Positions 17,889 to 26,386 of a stretch of 37,392 bases of DNA are shown piece after piece (position 1 is the first letter of the stretch; every line of letters begins with the position of its first letter). A program made the translations under genes and the position numbers. Location of the stretch: positions 1-37,392 of the forward strand of contig JAFDIC010000005.1 of NCBI GenBank assembly GCA_019308525.1. Direction: 5' to 3'. Origin of the DNA: Deltaproteobacteria bacterium (GTDB lineage: Bacteria; Desulfobacterota; DSM-4660; Desulfatiglandales; HGW-15). Below the pieces are notes generated by a model that was not told where the DNA came from, made no database searches, and saw nothing but the letters and a program-made list of their open reading frames with translations.

Positions 17889-18557
17889 ATGATAGTAGCA
17901 AAACAAAAACCTGTTGAAGAGATTATCGATGAGGTAAAGGGGTTCAAAAGGATTCTCGTCTTGGGCTGCAATGAATGCGTCACCGTGTGCGAGGCCGGAG
18001 GCAAGAAGGAGGTCGCGGTTCTTGCCTCGGCCCTGAGGATGTACTTTATGAACCAGGGCGAGGATGTTAAGATAGACGAGTTAACCTTGGAACGCCAGTG
18101 TGACAGGGAGTATGTCGAAGAAGTCCGCAACGGCATTGACCAGTATGACGCGGTCTTGTCCCTGGCCTGCGGCGTGGGAGTCCAGTTTATGGCAGAGACC
18201 TACCTCAGTACTCCGGTCTTTCCCGGCGTGGATACCTGCTTCATGGGGGCGACAGAGGAGAGGGGCGTGTGGACCGAGCGCTGCCAAGGGTGCGGGCAAT
18301 GCATCCTGGCCCGGACCGGCGGAATATGCCCCGTGGCGAGATGTGCAAAGAGACTCTTCAACGGACCTTGCGGGGGATCCACAAAGGGCCACTGCGAGAT
18401 AGACAGGGAACTCGCATGCGGATGGCAGATGATCATCGATCGACTGAAGGAGCTGAATAGACTGGATGAATTCGAAGAAATTATGCCGATAAAGGATTGG
18501 TCAACGGAGCGGGCAGGTGGACCCCGTAAAGTAGTCAGGGAGGATCTTAAAGAATGA
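17889..18557 (+). CDS. metV: MetV, zinc-binding partner of methylenetetrahydrofolate reductase
   Basis: A complete MetV of 222 residues. Seen motifs: LGCNECVTVCEAGG near the N-terminus, LERQCDREY, LSLACGVGVQ, CQGCGQCILARTGGICPVARCAKRLFNGPCGG and a C-terminal helix. The cysteines form the family's zinc/iron-sulfur site. It is close in sequence to the partial copy at the left edge and more distant from the one at 33374. An AGAGAGG ribosome site lies about 10 bp before the ATG. The stop overlaps the metF start (ATGA), so MetV and MetF should be made in equal amounts. It is 149 bp after mvhD, which places this pair with HdrA-MvhD as in the MetFV-HdrABC-MvhD cluster known from acetogens. Confidence 0.95.
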   Translation: MIVAKQKPVEEIIDEVKGFKRILVLGCNECVTVCEAGGKKEVAVLASALRMYFMNQGEDVKIDELTLERQCDREYVEEVRNGIDQYDAVLSLACGVGVQFMAETYLSTPVFPGVDTCFMGATEERGVWTERCQGCGQCILARTGGICPVARCAKRLFNGPCGGSTKGHCEIDRELACGWQMIIDRLKELNRLDEFEEIMPIKDWSTERAGGPRKVVREDLKE

Positions 18558-19489
18558 CGGAAAGCAAAACCCCGAGCAAACTAAGGAAAATACTCGAATC
18601 AGGTAATCTTGCAGTCACTTCGGAATGCGGTCCCCCAAGGGGAAGTGACCCGAAGGTGATTACCAAGAAGGCGGAATTGATCAGGGATTACGTGGATGCC
18701 ATCAACATAACGGACAACCAGACCTCTGTTACCCGGCTATGCAGCCTTGCCTCATGCATACATCTGAAGCTGATGGGGCTTGAACCCGTCCTCCAGATGG
18801 TAGTAAGGGACAGAAACAGGATCGCCCTTCAGAGCGATATCCTGGGAGCCGCATCTTTTGACATTTACAACATCCTCTGCCTGTCCGGGGATCACCAGGT
18901 ATTCGGGGACAATCCCCAGGGGCAGAATGTATTTGACTTGGACTCGATGCAGTTGATACAGACTGTAAGGCATATGAGAGACGAAGGGAAATTCCTCGGT
19001 GGTGACGAGATACAAAGGCCACCACAAATGTTCGTCGGGGCTGCTGCGAACCCCTTTGCTGACCCCTTTGAGATCCGGGTACCTCGCCTTGCCAAAAAGG
19101 TGGCAGCAGGTGCGGAATTTATACAAACCCAGTGCATATACAACCTGGACAAATTTGAAAAATATATGGAACTGGTCAGGGACCGGGGTCTCCACGAAAA
19201 GGTCCATATCCTCGCAGGGGTCACGCCCCTGAAATCTGCCGGCATGGCCAAGTACATGAAAAACCGCGTTCCGGGTATGGATGTCCCTGATGAGGTAGTG
19301 AAGAGAATGAGCGGGGTCCCGAAGGAGAAACAGCCCGAGGAGGGAATCAAGATCTGCGTGGAAACCATACAGAGGCTGAAAGAGCTCGAAGGAGTCAAAG
19401 GATTTCACATCATGGCAATAGAATGGGAGGAAAAGGTGCCCGAGATAGTGGAGAGCAGTGGACTTTATCCCAGACCGAAACTCGACTAG
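18554..19489 (+). CDS. metF: MetF, 5,10-methylenetetrahydrofolate reductase
   Basis: A 311-residue catalytic MTHFR subunit. Active-site landmarks are complete: the Glu of TSECGPPRGSD, the Thr of NITDNQTS, the Asp of LSGDHQVFGD and the Gln of FIQTQCIYNLDKF. It starts within the metV stop codon (ATGA overlap). It is strongly similar along its length to the MetF at 739. It is probably the main FAD-bearing subunit that draws electrons from HdrA-MvhD or feeds them in the reverse direction during acetate or methyl oxidation. The direction cannot be told from sequence. A CheY-like gene follows after 92 bp. Confidence 0.95.
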   Translation: MTESKTPSKLRKILESGNLAVTSECGPPRGSDPKVITKKAELIRDYVDAINITDNQTSVTRLCSLASCIHLKLMGLEPVLQMVVRDRNRIALQSDILGAASFDIYNILCLSGDHQVFGDNPQGQNVFDLDSMQLIQTVRHMRDEGKFLGGDEIQRPPQMFVGAAANPFADPFEIRVPRLAKKVAAGAEFIQTQCIYNLDKFEKYMELVRDRGLHEKVHILAGVTPLKSAGMAKYMKNRVPGMDVPDEVVKRMSGVPKEKQPEEGIKICVETIQRLKELEGVKGFHIMAIEWEEKVPEIVESSGLYPRPKLD

Positions 19490-19581
19490 TTGAAGCAGCC
19501 TATCCTGATTCGGACCCATGGGCCTGTTTTGGTCCTGATTATTCTTTTCAAGGGTAGGAACAAGATAAAGGAGGTATGCAA

Positions 19582-19962
19582 ATGTCCAAGAAATATATCC
19601 TCGTTGTCGACGATGACCCTGATCTTGTGGAGACCGTAGCCATGATGCTTGAAAGCAAGGGTTGCGAGGTCGGTCGCGCTTACGACGGGGTAGAAGCTGA
19701 AGAGTCAATCAAGTCCAGGAGACCTGACCTGGTCATCCTGGATATTATGATGCCCCGAAAGGATGGCTATGTCCTGTGCGCTGAATTGAAGGCAAACGAA
19801 GAAACCAAGAACATCCCTGTGGTGTTGCTTACCGCAGTGGGGGAAGCCGTACCGAGTACCAGGTATAGCCACGCAGACGGAATGTCTACGGAGGCCGACG
19901 AATACATTCCAAAGCCGATAGACACGGAAGGACTCTGGAAAGCGGTCAGCGCACTCCTTTGA
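19582..19962 (+). CDS. Single-domain CheY-like response regulator
   Basis: A 126-residue stand-alone receiver. It has the acidic cluster Asp10-Asp12, phospho-acceptor Asp54 (VILDIMMPRKDG) and Lys in PKPID near the end, and no output domain. AAGGAGG at 19567-19573 is 8 bp before the ATG at 19582 but only 1-2 bp before the in-frame ATG at 19576, so 19582 is the better start. It overlaps the following ACT-like gene by TTGA. It may be a phosphorylation target of the kinases in region 1 and act on the metabolic complex by protein contact, which is inference. Confidence 0.9.
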   Translation: MSKKYILVVDDDPDLVETVAMMLESKGCEVGRAYDGVEAEESIKSRRPDLVILDIMMPRKDGYVLCAELKANEETKNIPVVLLTAVGEAVPSTRYSHADGMSTEADEYIPKPIDTEGLWKAVSALL

Positions 19963-21023
19963 TAGATCCTGCTTTTCGTGCAATACACGTTATGTCCCCC
20001 TCAAAGCTCGGCGGGTTTAAGGTACTAAAGGATGTATCAGTATTTTCGCTGGTGCTACCTCCGAGAGAAAAACCTTATCCCGCTCAAGTTTTCAAGGTTA
20101 TCTCGGATCAAGGAATAAACCTGCCTTACGTCACCTGCCTCTGTCACGACTCCTTTCGCCACATTCTTTTCACCGTATCCTCTGAGGATCACGACAGGGT
20201 AGCCCGGCTCCTTAAGAGTGAAGTCCCTTGCCAAGATTTCACCGACGCCCCGGGCGCTGTTATTCTTTCCCTGTTTCCACACAGAAACAACCTTGAAATA
20301 GCCGGATCGGTCCTGGCAGCGCTTGAAGGACAAGATTTCCGGGTCCACTCTATGGCCACTTCCCCTTCCGCGATTTCCCTGGTCATCCAAGAAGAATATT
20401 TCACCGGGGCATGTCTTGCTCTATCGCGGACCCTTGATTTTTCCTCACCGTTCCCCCCCCTTGAGTGGAGCGCGGCCAGAGAGGGCAAAGAAAGGCTTTA
20501 CAAGGAGGTAGTGGCCTCCTACCAGGAGAAACATCCCAAGATATACGGCCTGGAAATCCAGGAGGGACTCGACCTCTGCTTTATGGAAGTGAATCAAGGA
20601 AGATTGAGGCTCATGGCGCGATCATTTCAGAATCTGGCTGACAGCGGGGTCACTCTGAGCTTTATCTCATCGTTTCCCTGGCTTGAGATGGGGGGGCAAA
20701 GAACTGTCTTGTGTCTGCCAGCAGTATTGCGTGAAAAAGCACCACCCCTCCTGCTCGATGCCATTGGCACGGCTGCCTTTGGCGGCATAAAGGACGCATG
20801 CCTCTTTACCATGAGCGGTCCCCATTTTGGGGACCGATACGGCCTGGTCACGAAACTCTTCAAGGCCTTTCGGGAACATGAAGTGGACCTTCCGGCCCTG
20901 AACTGTACCGTTGCCTCCATGACGGGAATCGTAGCCGAAAACCAGATGGGACAGGCAATCAGGGCCATCCGGTCCCATTTCCATGTCCCGGAAATCTTCC
21001 GGAAAAAGCATCAAGACCGGTAG
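19959..21023 (+). CDS. Protein with ACT-like regulatory repeats
   Basis: A protein of up to 354 residues with no catalytic domain that I recognise. It seems to be made of about four beta-alpha-beta ACT-like repeats: VSVFSLVLPPREKPYPAQVFKVISDQGINLPYV has the ACT start-strand and helix pattern, and similar units begin near GAVILSLFPHRNNLEI, RLRLMARSFQNLADSGV and DACLFTMSGPHFGDRYGLV. ACT domains usually bind amino acids or other small ligands. The start is uncertain: TTG at 19959 overlaps the receiver stop, and ATG at 19992 is also in frame, neither with a strong ribosome site. It is the last gene of the hdrA-metVF operon and may sense a metabolite for it. Confidence 0.7.
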   Translation: MIDPAFRAIHVMSPSKLGGFKVLKDVSVFSLVLPPREKPYPAQVFKVISDQGINLPYVTCLCHDSFRHILFTVSSEDHDRVARLLKSEVPCQDFTDAPGAVILSLFPHRNNLEIAGSVLAALEGQDFRVHSMATSPSAISLVIQEEYFTGACLALSRTLDFSSPFPPLEWSAAREGKERLYKEVVASYQEKHPKIYGLEIQEGLDLCFMEVNQGRLRLMARSFQNLADSGVTLSFISSFPWLEMGGQRTVLCLPAVLREKAPPLLLDAIGTAAFGGIKDACLFTMSGPHFGDRYGLVTKLFKAFREHEVDLPALNCTVASMTGIVAENQMGQAIRAIRSHFHVPEIFRKKHQDR

Positions 21024-21053
21024 TATCCGCGGTCGAGCCAGTCTTCGCTCCAT

Positions 21054-21482
21054 CTAGCCCGGAAATGTTTCGAGCCCCTCCGAGCGAGCAGATCCATTTA
21101 GCCTTTCATCGAAACAGACAAACAGGAAATCTTCATGAAGTCTTTCATGGATCAGGATCGCTGATGCCAGATGGATCGCATCGAAACCTCTAAGTGGATG
21201 CCTTTCAACCAGCCGACCGATATACCTATTGAGCTCGGCATTGACCTCTACCCGGATAAAGCTTTCCCAATCCTCTTGAAATGAGTCCACTATTCTCCGG
21301 ATCAGCAAATCCGCAAGATTCGTCTCCCGTTTCTTGCGGTATATTGAAGCCATTGTTTCCGCATAAGCAACGAAAGATGTAACTATCAGCGTGGCCGACT
21401 TCCACCTGGAGAGGACCTCGTCGGAACAGGGCTCCCGAAAATATCGCTTCACCAGTGCGCTCGTGTCGAGATACAGAATCAT
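21054..21482 (-). CDS. vapC: PIN-domain ribonuclease toxin (VapC-like)
   Basis: A 142-residue PIN-domain protein, the toxin of a type II toxin-antitoxin pair. The acidic active site is visible: Asp6 in LYLDTSALVKRY, the Glu of SFVAYAETMAS, the Asp of RGFDAIHLASAI and an Asp/Glu in FVCFDERLNG. These coordinate Mg in PIN RNases that cut tRNA or mRNA. The start lies 7 bp after the antitoxin stop. It appears intact, unlike the three PIN fragments elsewhere in the window. Confidence 0.92.
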   Translation of the reverse strand: MILYLDTSALVKRYFREPCSDEVLSRWKSATLIVTSFVAYAETMASIYRKKRETNLADLLIRRIVDSFQEDWESFIRVEVNAELNRYIGRLVERHPLRGFDAIHLASAILIHERLHEDFLFVCFDERLNGSARSEGLETFPG

Positions 21483-21489
21483 AAGCCGT

Positions 21490-21768
21490 TCACCGCCGAT
21501 CCTCGATCACCATTTCCGAAACAGGTTTCCCCGGCGCGTCTACCGCGGAGATACCCTCTTTTCGGATGCTCCGGCTAGGCAAGGTGATCAGTCCAATCTG
21601 GATTAGGGGTCCCAGTGCTGCGCGGATAGACCTCTTGTCGTGATTTTCTTTCACGATACGCTCGATGGGCCTTCCTCTTTCCGTGATCAGAACCTCTTCT
21701 CCCGCCTTCACCCTGGCCAATAGGCGGCTCAGATTGTTCTTGACCTCTTTGATTCCAGCACGTATCAA
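21490..21768 (-). CDS. Phd/YefM-family antitoxin
   Basis: A 92-residue antitoxin. The N-terminal half (IKEVKNNLSRLLARVKAGEEVLITERGRPIERIV) is the Phd/YefM DNA-binding and dimer fold. The C-terminal part, with a proline-rich disordered look, should wrap the PIN toxin. The start codon is TTG at 21768, chosen because AGGGGGG sits about 6 bp upstream and no ATG is available. It is encoded directly before the toxin and is expected to repress its own promoter. Confidence 0.9.
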   Translation of the reverse strand: MIRAGIKEVKNNLSRLLARVKAGEEVLITERGRPIERIVKENHDKRSIRAALGPLIQIGLITLPSRSIRKEGISAVDAPGKPVSEMVIEDRR

Positions 21769-21783
21769 AATAACCCCCCTTTT

Positions 21784-21831
21784 GGTAGCTACTTTCTATA
21801 CAATGGTAGCCACTTTTCGTCTTCCTGTCAA
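21784..21831 (-). promoter_or_regulatory. Promoter and operator of the toxin-antitoxin operon
   Basis: On the minus strand TTGACA (21826-21831) is followed by a 17-bp spacer and TACCAT (21803-21808). Two near-identical sites, GGTAGCTAC (21784-21792) and GGTAGCCAC (21805-21813) on the plus strand, are 21 bp apart, i.e. two helical turns, and the second overlaps the -10 box. This is the layout of an autorepressed toxin-antitoxin promoter. Confidence 0.7.
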
Positions 21832-21910
21832 GCATGATTTCCATTGGGAGATCACCTTTGCCCATTACGGTTTCGCGGCAATAGATAACTCTTTCATCAC
21901 CCTTGGCCAA

Positions 21911-22121
21911 GCGGATTGTCGGAGTCGAGAGATAGGTTCACTTCTGTCGAGTTGCAACATAGGGGCCTGGAGTGGAGATGATGTTCTTGGTGGATACCAA
22001 TGTCTTCTCAGAAATTTTTCTCGCCCAAGATAGAAAACAGGGCTGCAAGAAGCTTCTCCAGGATAATGGCGCAGATTCAAAAGGCCCCAGGCCTTCGTGG
22101 ACCACTCTCCTAGTCTCTTAG
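21911..22121 (+). pseudogene. Remnant of an antitoxin tail and truncated PIN-domain toxin (fragment 1)
   Basis: From 21913 a reading frame encodes the end of an antitoxin-like protein (GLSESRDRFTSVELQHRGLEWR, broken here only by length) whose TGA overlaps an ATGATG at 21978. That second frame encodes 47 residues beginning MMFLVDTNVFSEIFLAQDRK, the N-terminal Asp motif and first helix of a PIN domain, and stops at 22119-22121, far too short for a toxin (usually 130-140 residues). About 110 bp of this unit is repeated at 29432-29550, starting at the same base. The surroundings (21832-21910 and 22122-22209) show no gene. Confidence 0.7.
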
Positions 22122-22209
22122 GTAGAAAAAATTTGGGAACGGTTCACGCATCCTGTTTCGGCAGTCAGGATACTGTTCTAGCGCCATATATCACCAATCA
22201 TATTATCTA

Positions 22210-22722
22210 TCATTTCTGTCCCATCTTCTTACGTTGCAGTATCCGTTTGATTCCTAGCAAGAAATTCGTTCTTGGCACATATCGCTTATAACGTTCATAG
22301 GCATCCCCGAACTTCTTGGAATTAGATTCCTCCTCTTCCAGCATGCCAAGATATATCAATATCACTATCGGGATACCCACAATCACACTTAGCCAATGCT
22401 GCGCAATAAGAATTAATCCAATGATGGCCAATATGATACCTAAGAATATCGGGTGTCGGACAATAGCGTAAACCCCGTTGTCGACGAGAGCCCTGGTATC
22501 AGAATAACCTTTTCCCTCTTCAACTTTCCCCTTTTTATGCAGATAAATATGACTCATTGAAAACAAGATACCTCCAGCCCCGACACTTGCCCATCCAAGG
22601 TATAGCAACACCTTCAGGCCCGCCGAGTTGTAAAACACAAAACATAGTATGACAAGCATAACTGTCAAGACGGAAAGGACGATATGAGCCAAGACGTGAA
22701 TGGCATGGCTTCTATGTCGCAT
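22210..22722 (-). CDS. Isoprenylcysteine carboxyl methyltransferase-like membrane protein
   Basis: A 170-residue integral membrane protein of the ICMT/phospholipid methyltransferase family. About four hydrophobic segments are visible: VLAHIVLSVLTVMLVILCFVF near the N-terminus, VLLYLGWASVGAGGILFSM, then IFLGIILAIIGLILI and WLSVIVGIPIVILIYL. The SAM-binding signature is VDNGVYAIVRHPIFLG followed by EEEESNSKKFGDAYERYKRYVPR. I chose ATG 22722 because GGAGAGGAGG lies 5 bp upstream. Longer starts up to 22776 are in frame. The natural substrate of bacterial members is mostly unknown. It forms a pair with the next gene, which has the same fold. Confidence 0.8.
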   Translation of the reverse strand: MRHRSHAIHVLAHIVLSVLTVMLVILCFVFYNSAGLKVLLYLGWASVGAGGILFSMSHIYLHKKGKVEEGKGYSDTRALVDNGVYAIVRHPIFLGIILAIIGLILIAQHWLSVIVGIPIVILIYLGMLEEEESNSKKFGDAYERYKRYVPRTNFLLGIKRILQRKKMGQK

Positions 22723-22785
22723 ATCAGCCTCCTCTCCATGATTTTTCATAGAACGACCCTTTCCAGGCTTGTCCATGAGAAAAAC

Positions 22786-23403
22786 TCACCTGCCGCGTCC
22801 AATCAATGGCAGGAAACGCGGAACTCTGCCTCTGTATTCAAGATACTCCTTTCCAAACTTCTCTTCCATCTCCTTCTCCTCTTCCTTCGCCAGCCTGTAA
22901 TATGAAAAAACCAATATGGGCCACATCAGCACTGTGAGCGGGCTTACGAATTGAAAAAGCATACCTGAGGTAAGAAACACAAATCCAAAATATTGTGGAT
23001 GACGAACCCGCGCATAGAGGCCATCAGTCACTAGATTGCCTTTGGCCCTGTGTATCTTCCACCAACCGACAACTATGAGATAGACAGCGGAAATCATCAT
23101 AACCCCAGAGAAAAGGAGAAAAAGAGGCTCAAGCAAAGGACCCACTGGTTCCCCCAGGACTCTTTGTAAGATGTCCCACATTCCACCGCGCCCTTCTATT
23201 TGGTAATCAAACAGCCATGCAAAAATGTAGATACTTAATGGGAACCCTAACATTTCCGCATAAAGGGCTATTACGAAAGCAATGTAAGCGCTGGCTGAAC
23301 GACGTCCCACTCTCTTCTTAAAGGGTATGGTCAGCACAAAGAGACCGAAGAGCATTACATAGAAAAGCACGTGGTCCCAGCGCGTGTAACCGCTCTCGAT
23401 CAT
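22786..23403 (-). CDS. Isoprenylcysteine carboxyl methyltransferase-like membrane protein
   Basis: A 205-residue membrane protein with about five hydrophobic segments, including VLFYVMLFGLFVLTIPF, YIAFVIALYAEMLGFPLSIYIFAW and LFLLFSGVMMISAVYLIVVGW. The conserved end reads VTDGLYARVRHPQYFGF, then EEEKEMEEKFGKEYLEYRGRVPRFLP, the SAM-binding and active-site region of the ICMT/PEMT family. AGGAGGAGG lies about 7 bp before the ATG. It is upstream of a second family member and the two are likely co-transcribed, perhaps acting on one lipid or small molecule in steps. Confidence 0.82.
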   Translation of the reverse strand: MIESGYTRWDHVLFYVMLFGLFVLTIPFKKRVGRRSASAYIAFVIALYAEMLGFPLSIYIFAWLFDYQIEGRGGMWDILQRVLGEPVGPLLEPLFLLFSGVMMISAVYLIVVGWWKIHRAKGNLVTDGLYARVRHPQYFGFVFLTSGMLFQFVSPLTVLMWPILVFSYYRLAKEEEKEMEEKFGKEYLEYRGRVPRFLPLIGRGR

Positions 23404-23703
23404 AATTCCCTCCTCCTATGATGTTTGTCCACTCCAATGTAGATAGCACATATTACTAATTTGATCAGCAGCCAATGAGGTGTCTCATATAGCGGCCGAG
23501 CACATTTGAAGTTCCCCTAAAGGCGAGAATCTTGCCTTTCCTAAGGAAAATACTATCAGAGAGTCCCATGCAATATCCTTAGTCCGGAGATAAGTCCTAT
23601 ATCATAGGGGAAGTCACGCTTGTCCAAAAACGAAGAGCGGATCTACCCTAAACGCAATAGTGTCGTGTATCACAGGAGATTATCACGATAGCAACCTCGT
23701 CCC

Positions 23704-23781
23704 GTCATTCCTGCGAAAGCAGGAATCCAGTGTGCTGATAGGACATCATGCTCTCTGGATGCCCGTGTTCACGGGCATGAC
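23704..23781. repeat. REP-like paired hairpin element
   Basis: The left arm, GTCATTCCTGC-GAAA-GCAGGAATCCAG (23704-23730), is a hairpin with a GAAA loop. The right arm at 23755-23781 (CTGGATGCCCGTG-TTCA-CGGGCATGAC) is its imperfect inverted copy. The unit has TCAT/ATGA ends and matches the widespread REP-type family beginning CGTCATTCCTGCGAAAGCAG. It sits in the 465-bp gene-free gap 23404-23868. A further small hairpin (AAAGGC/GCCTTT) is visible near 23520-23540. Confidence 0.75.
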
Positions 23782-23868
23782 ATTGGGAGTTTGTTGACGC
23801 TTCGAATAAGGGCGCATACTTACAAGCGATCTTGGACACCAATGAGGGGAAATATCTTCTGAGCTGTA

Positions 23869-26214
23869 TCATGCTGGCATTTTCGCTTCCTTCGAAAAGG
23901 CTTGGGACTCAATATTCACGCAGACCCGAAAAGATTTGAGACCCTGCACTCCGGGTAGGTCCGCCAGCTCCAGCGCCTCTAGCTCTCCCGTCAGATAGCC
24001 TTCGCACTGGAGGAATTCAATATGATGACGAATCTCCTTTCCCTCATTGGGATGAGAGTAAACAATGGCAATTTTTCCCGGCTGGGTAAGCCGTTCCCTT
24101 CCGCCTTTGACCACTGCCTTGTCCAAACGGCTCTTAATGATTTCGTGGCGTATATCGTAGGCGCCATCCACATCAAATCTTTTCTCATCATAACGAAAAC
24201 GGATGGACAGCGGAGCGTCCTGCACCAGAATGAGGTGCGCAGTATCAAGGGGTACCTTGAGGGAAAATTTGAGCTGTTCCGTTCGCCACGTCATGCCGCA
24301 TGCCAATTTGAGTTGCCAGAGGCGCAAATTTTTCAAGTAGAGTTGATTGAAATGGCCTTCATCGCTAAGAGAGGCGCCGATATAGATGAGATAATCCACG
24401 CCGTCTGTCCGATGTCTCTCGAAGTAATGGGGCAAGACAGCCTGGACTTCAGCCTGTTCCTGATCCAGATACCTGGCCAGATTATCGCTCAGGAGATAGA
24501 CGCTCTCTTCGAATTCCTTGCGCAGTGAATAGACCGTGCCCACATGGGGGTCAACGGCCGATTCATAGGCCTCGATCGCCCGCATCACCTTGGGGCCGAA
24601 AGCTTTGAGATACGAGAAGCTCCGTTCTACCTCCTGTCGAAGGAATTGTACCACTGAGGACTCATCACCTGTTGCTAACCCGGCCTGGATGCGCCCAAGC
24701 TGTCTGGCTATTCGACCCGCCAATTCCTGGAGGATAAGCAGTGGTTTCGCCTCGTTGGCCAGGGAGACCACTTTCAAGGCCAGTTTCAGATGCTGAACCA
24801 GGTCCTCTTGGATGGCCTGATTTCGCTTTTCGGCCGACCCCCGGATGTCGGAAATACCGTACAGAGGATATACATCCTTGAAGATGATGGACTCGATCTG
24901 AGAGCCATGCCCCATCCGCATATTTTCCAGGTAGTTGAGAGCCGCCTTCCGGAAACGCCATTCCACAGAAGGATGGACTGCGGTACATTTCTCTTTGATG
25001 ACTCGTTGGACCTGTACATCAAAGTCGTCCAGGGCCTTCTTGACGGCCATTGAGAAGAGGGGCTGTATCTGTTGCATCAGCAGAGCATCCAGGGGGCCCA
25101 GGTCGCCGGGTCGAGGAGACCCAAGATGTAGAACGCCGACGCATCCATCTTTGGAATAGAGGGGAACCACCATAAGTGATCTGATCCCCATCTTGAGCAT
25201 TTCTCCTTCCAGTTGTTTTGGGAAATTCTCCTCACCTATATCGGGGATCCGGATTATTCCTTTTTGCTCCAGAGCCCTTTCCCAGAAGGTACCCTCGAAC
25301 TCGGAAATAGGGATGTGGCGTGTATCCTTGAAGATGCAACAATGACTCATCTCACATCCCGAGCCTAGCTGAAAGACGTGATCTCCTTGAATGGCGTCCA
25401 GACCCACCACTAGGTCGGGCCTCCGGAAGTAGGTTCGTAGCCTCTCCTGAAGAAGTATGATTCCCCCCTGGGAAGCTATGGACCCTCGGCCGATGAGATC
25501 CCCCTCCAAGGCCCGTAGGACCTCTGATTCTGTCACCTCCACACCTTGCAGTATGGTAAACCCATGAAATTCAAAGTCTTCCGGAGGAAGGATCTCTCTA
25601 AGCACTTCGGGTTCTGTCAGATGCTCCACTATCAGGGTACGCTCGTTCTCTGTAAGCGGTTTGGGTTCTTCAACAGCGTAGGCTCGCACAAAGCGGAAAT
25701 CCAGCTTCATCTTGAAGTGCCGTTCCAGACCGGTCTGGGAATCGTTCAGGACACGAATAATGGGATAATCGAGGGCCTGGTGAATATCGTAGAACTCCCC
25801 CAGGATAAACAAATAGGCCATGATGACATGTTCCCTATCGAACATCCCGTCATCCAGATTGAGCCGTCCGCGGAAAGACCCGTCTTCATCAAGGAAAAGT
25901 CGTTGAAATTGAGGGGAGACGAAAATGGGCTTCATGGAGAAAGGAACTGTAGCCGCGAAAGCCTCTGAGTCCCAGTAGAGCGGGGAAAACACGAAGCCCA
26001 TAAAGGTCCGCACCAGCTCCTGGTGACGTTCCAGTATGGAGAGATCTTCAACCGGGCTGAGCAGTTCAGGGGCCTGCCTCAGCATTTCCTGGATGTTTTG
26101 CAGTTGGTAAAGTCTTGGCTCCAGGGAACTCTCTGCAGAACGATTTAGCTGATCGATGAGCGGTTCAAGGCTCAGCACGCTGCGAAAGGGGTAATCTTTA
26201 AGGGGTTGCTCCAT
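23869..26214 (-). CDS. Large GAF-domain protein
   Basis: A 781-residue soluble protein. A GAF domain lies at about residues 275-390, marked by IIRIPDIGEENFPKQLEGEMLKMGIRSLMVVPLY and VGVLHLGSPRPG. The segment before the GAF core has four cysteines (CEMSHCCIF and a later Cys), which could bind a ligand or metal. The 240 N-terminal residues and about 390 C-terminal residues, the latter rich in helix and coiled-coil and including AVHPSVEWRF, belong to a conserved family whose function I do not know. No kinase, cyclase or diguanylate-cyclase output domain is seen. The ATG at 26214 has an AAGGAAG ribosome site. An in-frame ATG at 26274 would add 20 residues. It is close to a sigma-54 activator and a cyclase, so a second-messenger role is plausible. 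Confidence 0.75.
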   Translation of the reverse strand: MEQPLKDYPFRSVLSLEPLIDQLNRSAESSLEPRLYQLQNIQEMLRQAPELLSPVEDLSILERHQELVRTFMGFVFSPLYWDSEAFAATVPFSMKPIFVSPQFQRLFLDEDGSFRGRLNLDDGMFDREHVIMAYLFILGEFYDIHQALDYPIIRVLNDSQTGLERHFKMKLDFRFVRAYAVEEPKPLTENERTLIVEHLTEPEVLREILPPEDFEFHGFTILQGVEVTESEVLRALEGDLIGRGSIASQGGIILLQERLRTYFRRPDLVVGLDAIQGDHVFQLGSGCEMSHCCIFKDTRHIPISEFEGTFWERALEQKGIIRIPDIGEENFPKQLEGEMLKMGIRSLMVVPLYSKDGCVGVLHLGSPRPGDLGPLDALLMQQIQPLFSMAVKKALDDFDVQVQRVIKEKCTAVHPSVEWRFRKAALNYLENMRMGHGSQIESIIFKDVYPLYGISDIRGSAEKRNQAIQEDLVQHLKLALKVVSLANEAKPLLILQELAGRIARQLGRIQAGLATGDESSVVQFLRQEVERSFSYLKAFGPKVMRAIEAYESAVDPHVGTVYSLRKEFEESVYLLSDNLARYLDQEQAEVQAVLPHYFERHRTDGVDYLIYIGASLSDEGHFNQLYLKNLRLWQLKLACGMTWRTEQLKFSLKVPLDTAHLILVQDAPLSIRFRYDEKRFDVDGAYDIRHEIIKSRLDKAVVKGGRERLTQPGKIAIVYSHPNEGKEIRHHIEFLQCEGYLTGELEALELADLPGVQGLKSFRVCVNIESQAFSKEAKMPA

Positions 26215-26386
26215 CCGACGTCTTCCTTTCAAATCAATATCCGCCAATCTATTTTCGGTATAGGCAATAACCAAACCAATACCTGAAATTTCAACAAAAT
26301 CAGGTACCAGCGGCCAGATTCATCGAAATATGTGGTGCGTACAAGTTATCACCCACAAAGAAAACTTAAACCAGTGAGCATTGGCT

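Noticed and set aside
23697..23790. CRISPR-like repeat
   Set aside because: There are only two inverted hairpin arms with no regular spacers; it fits a REP-type element.
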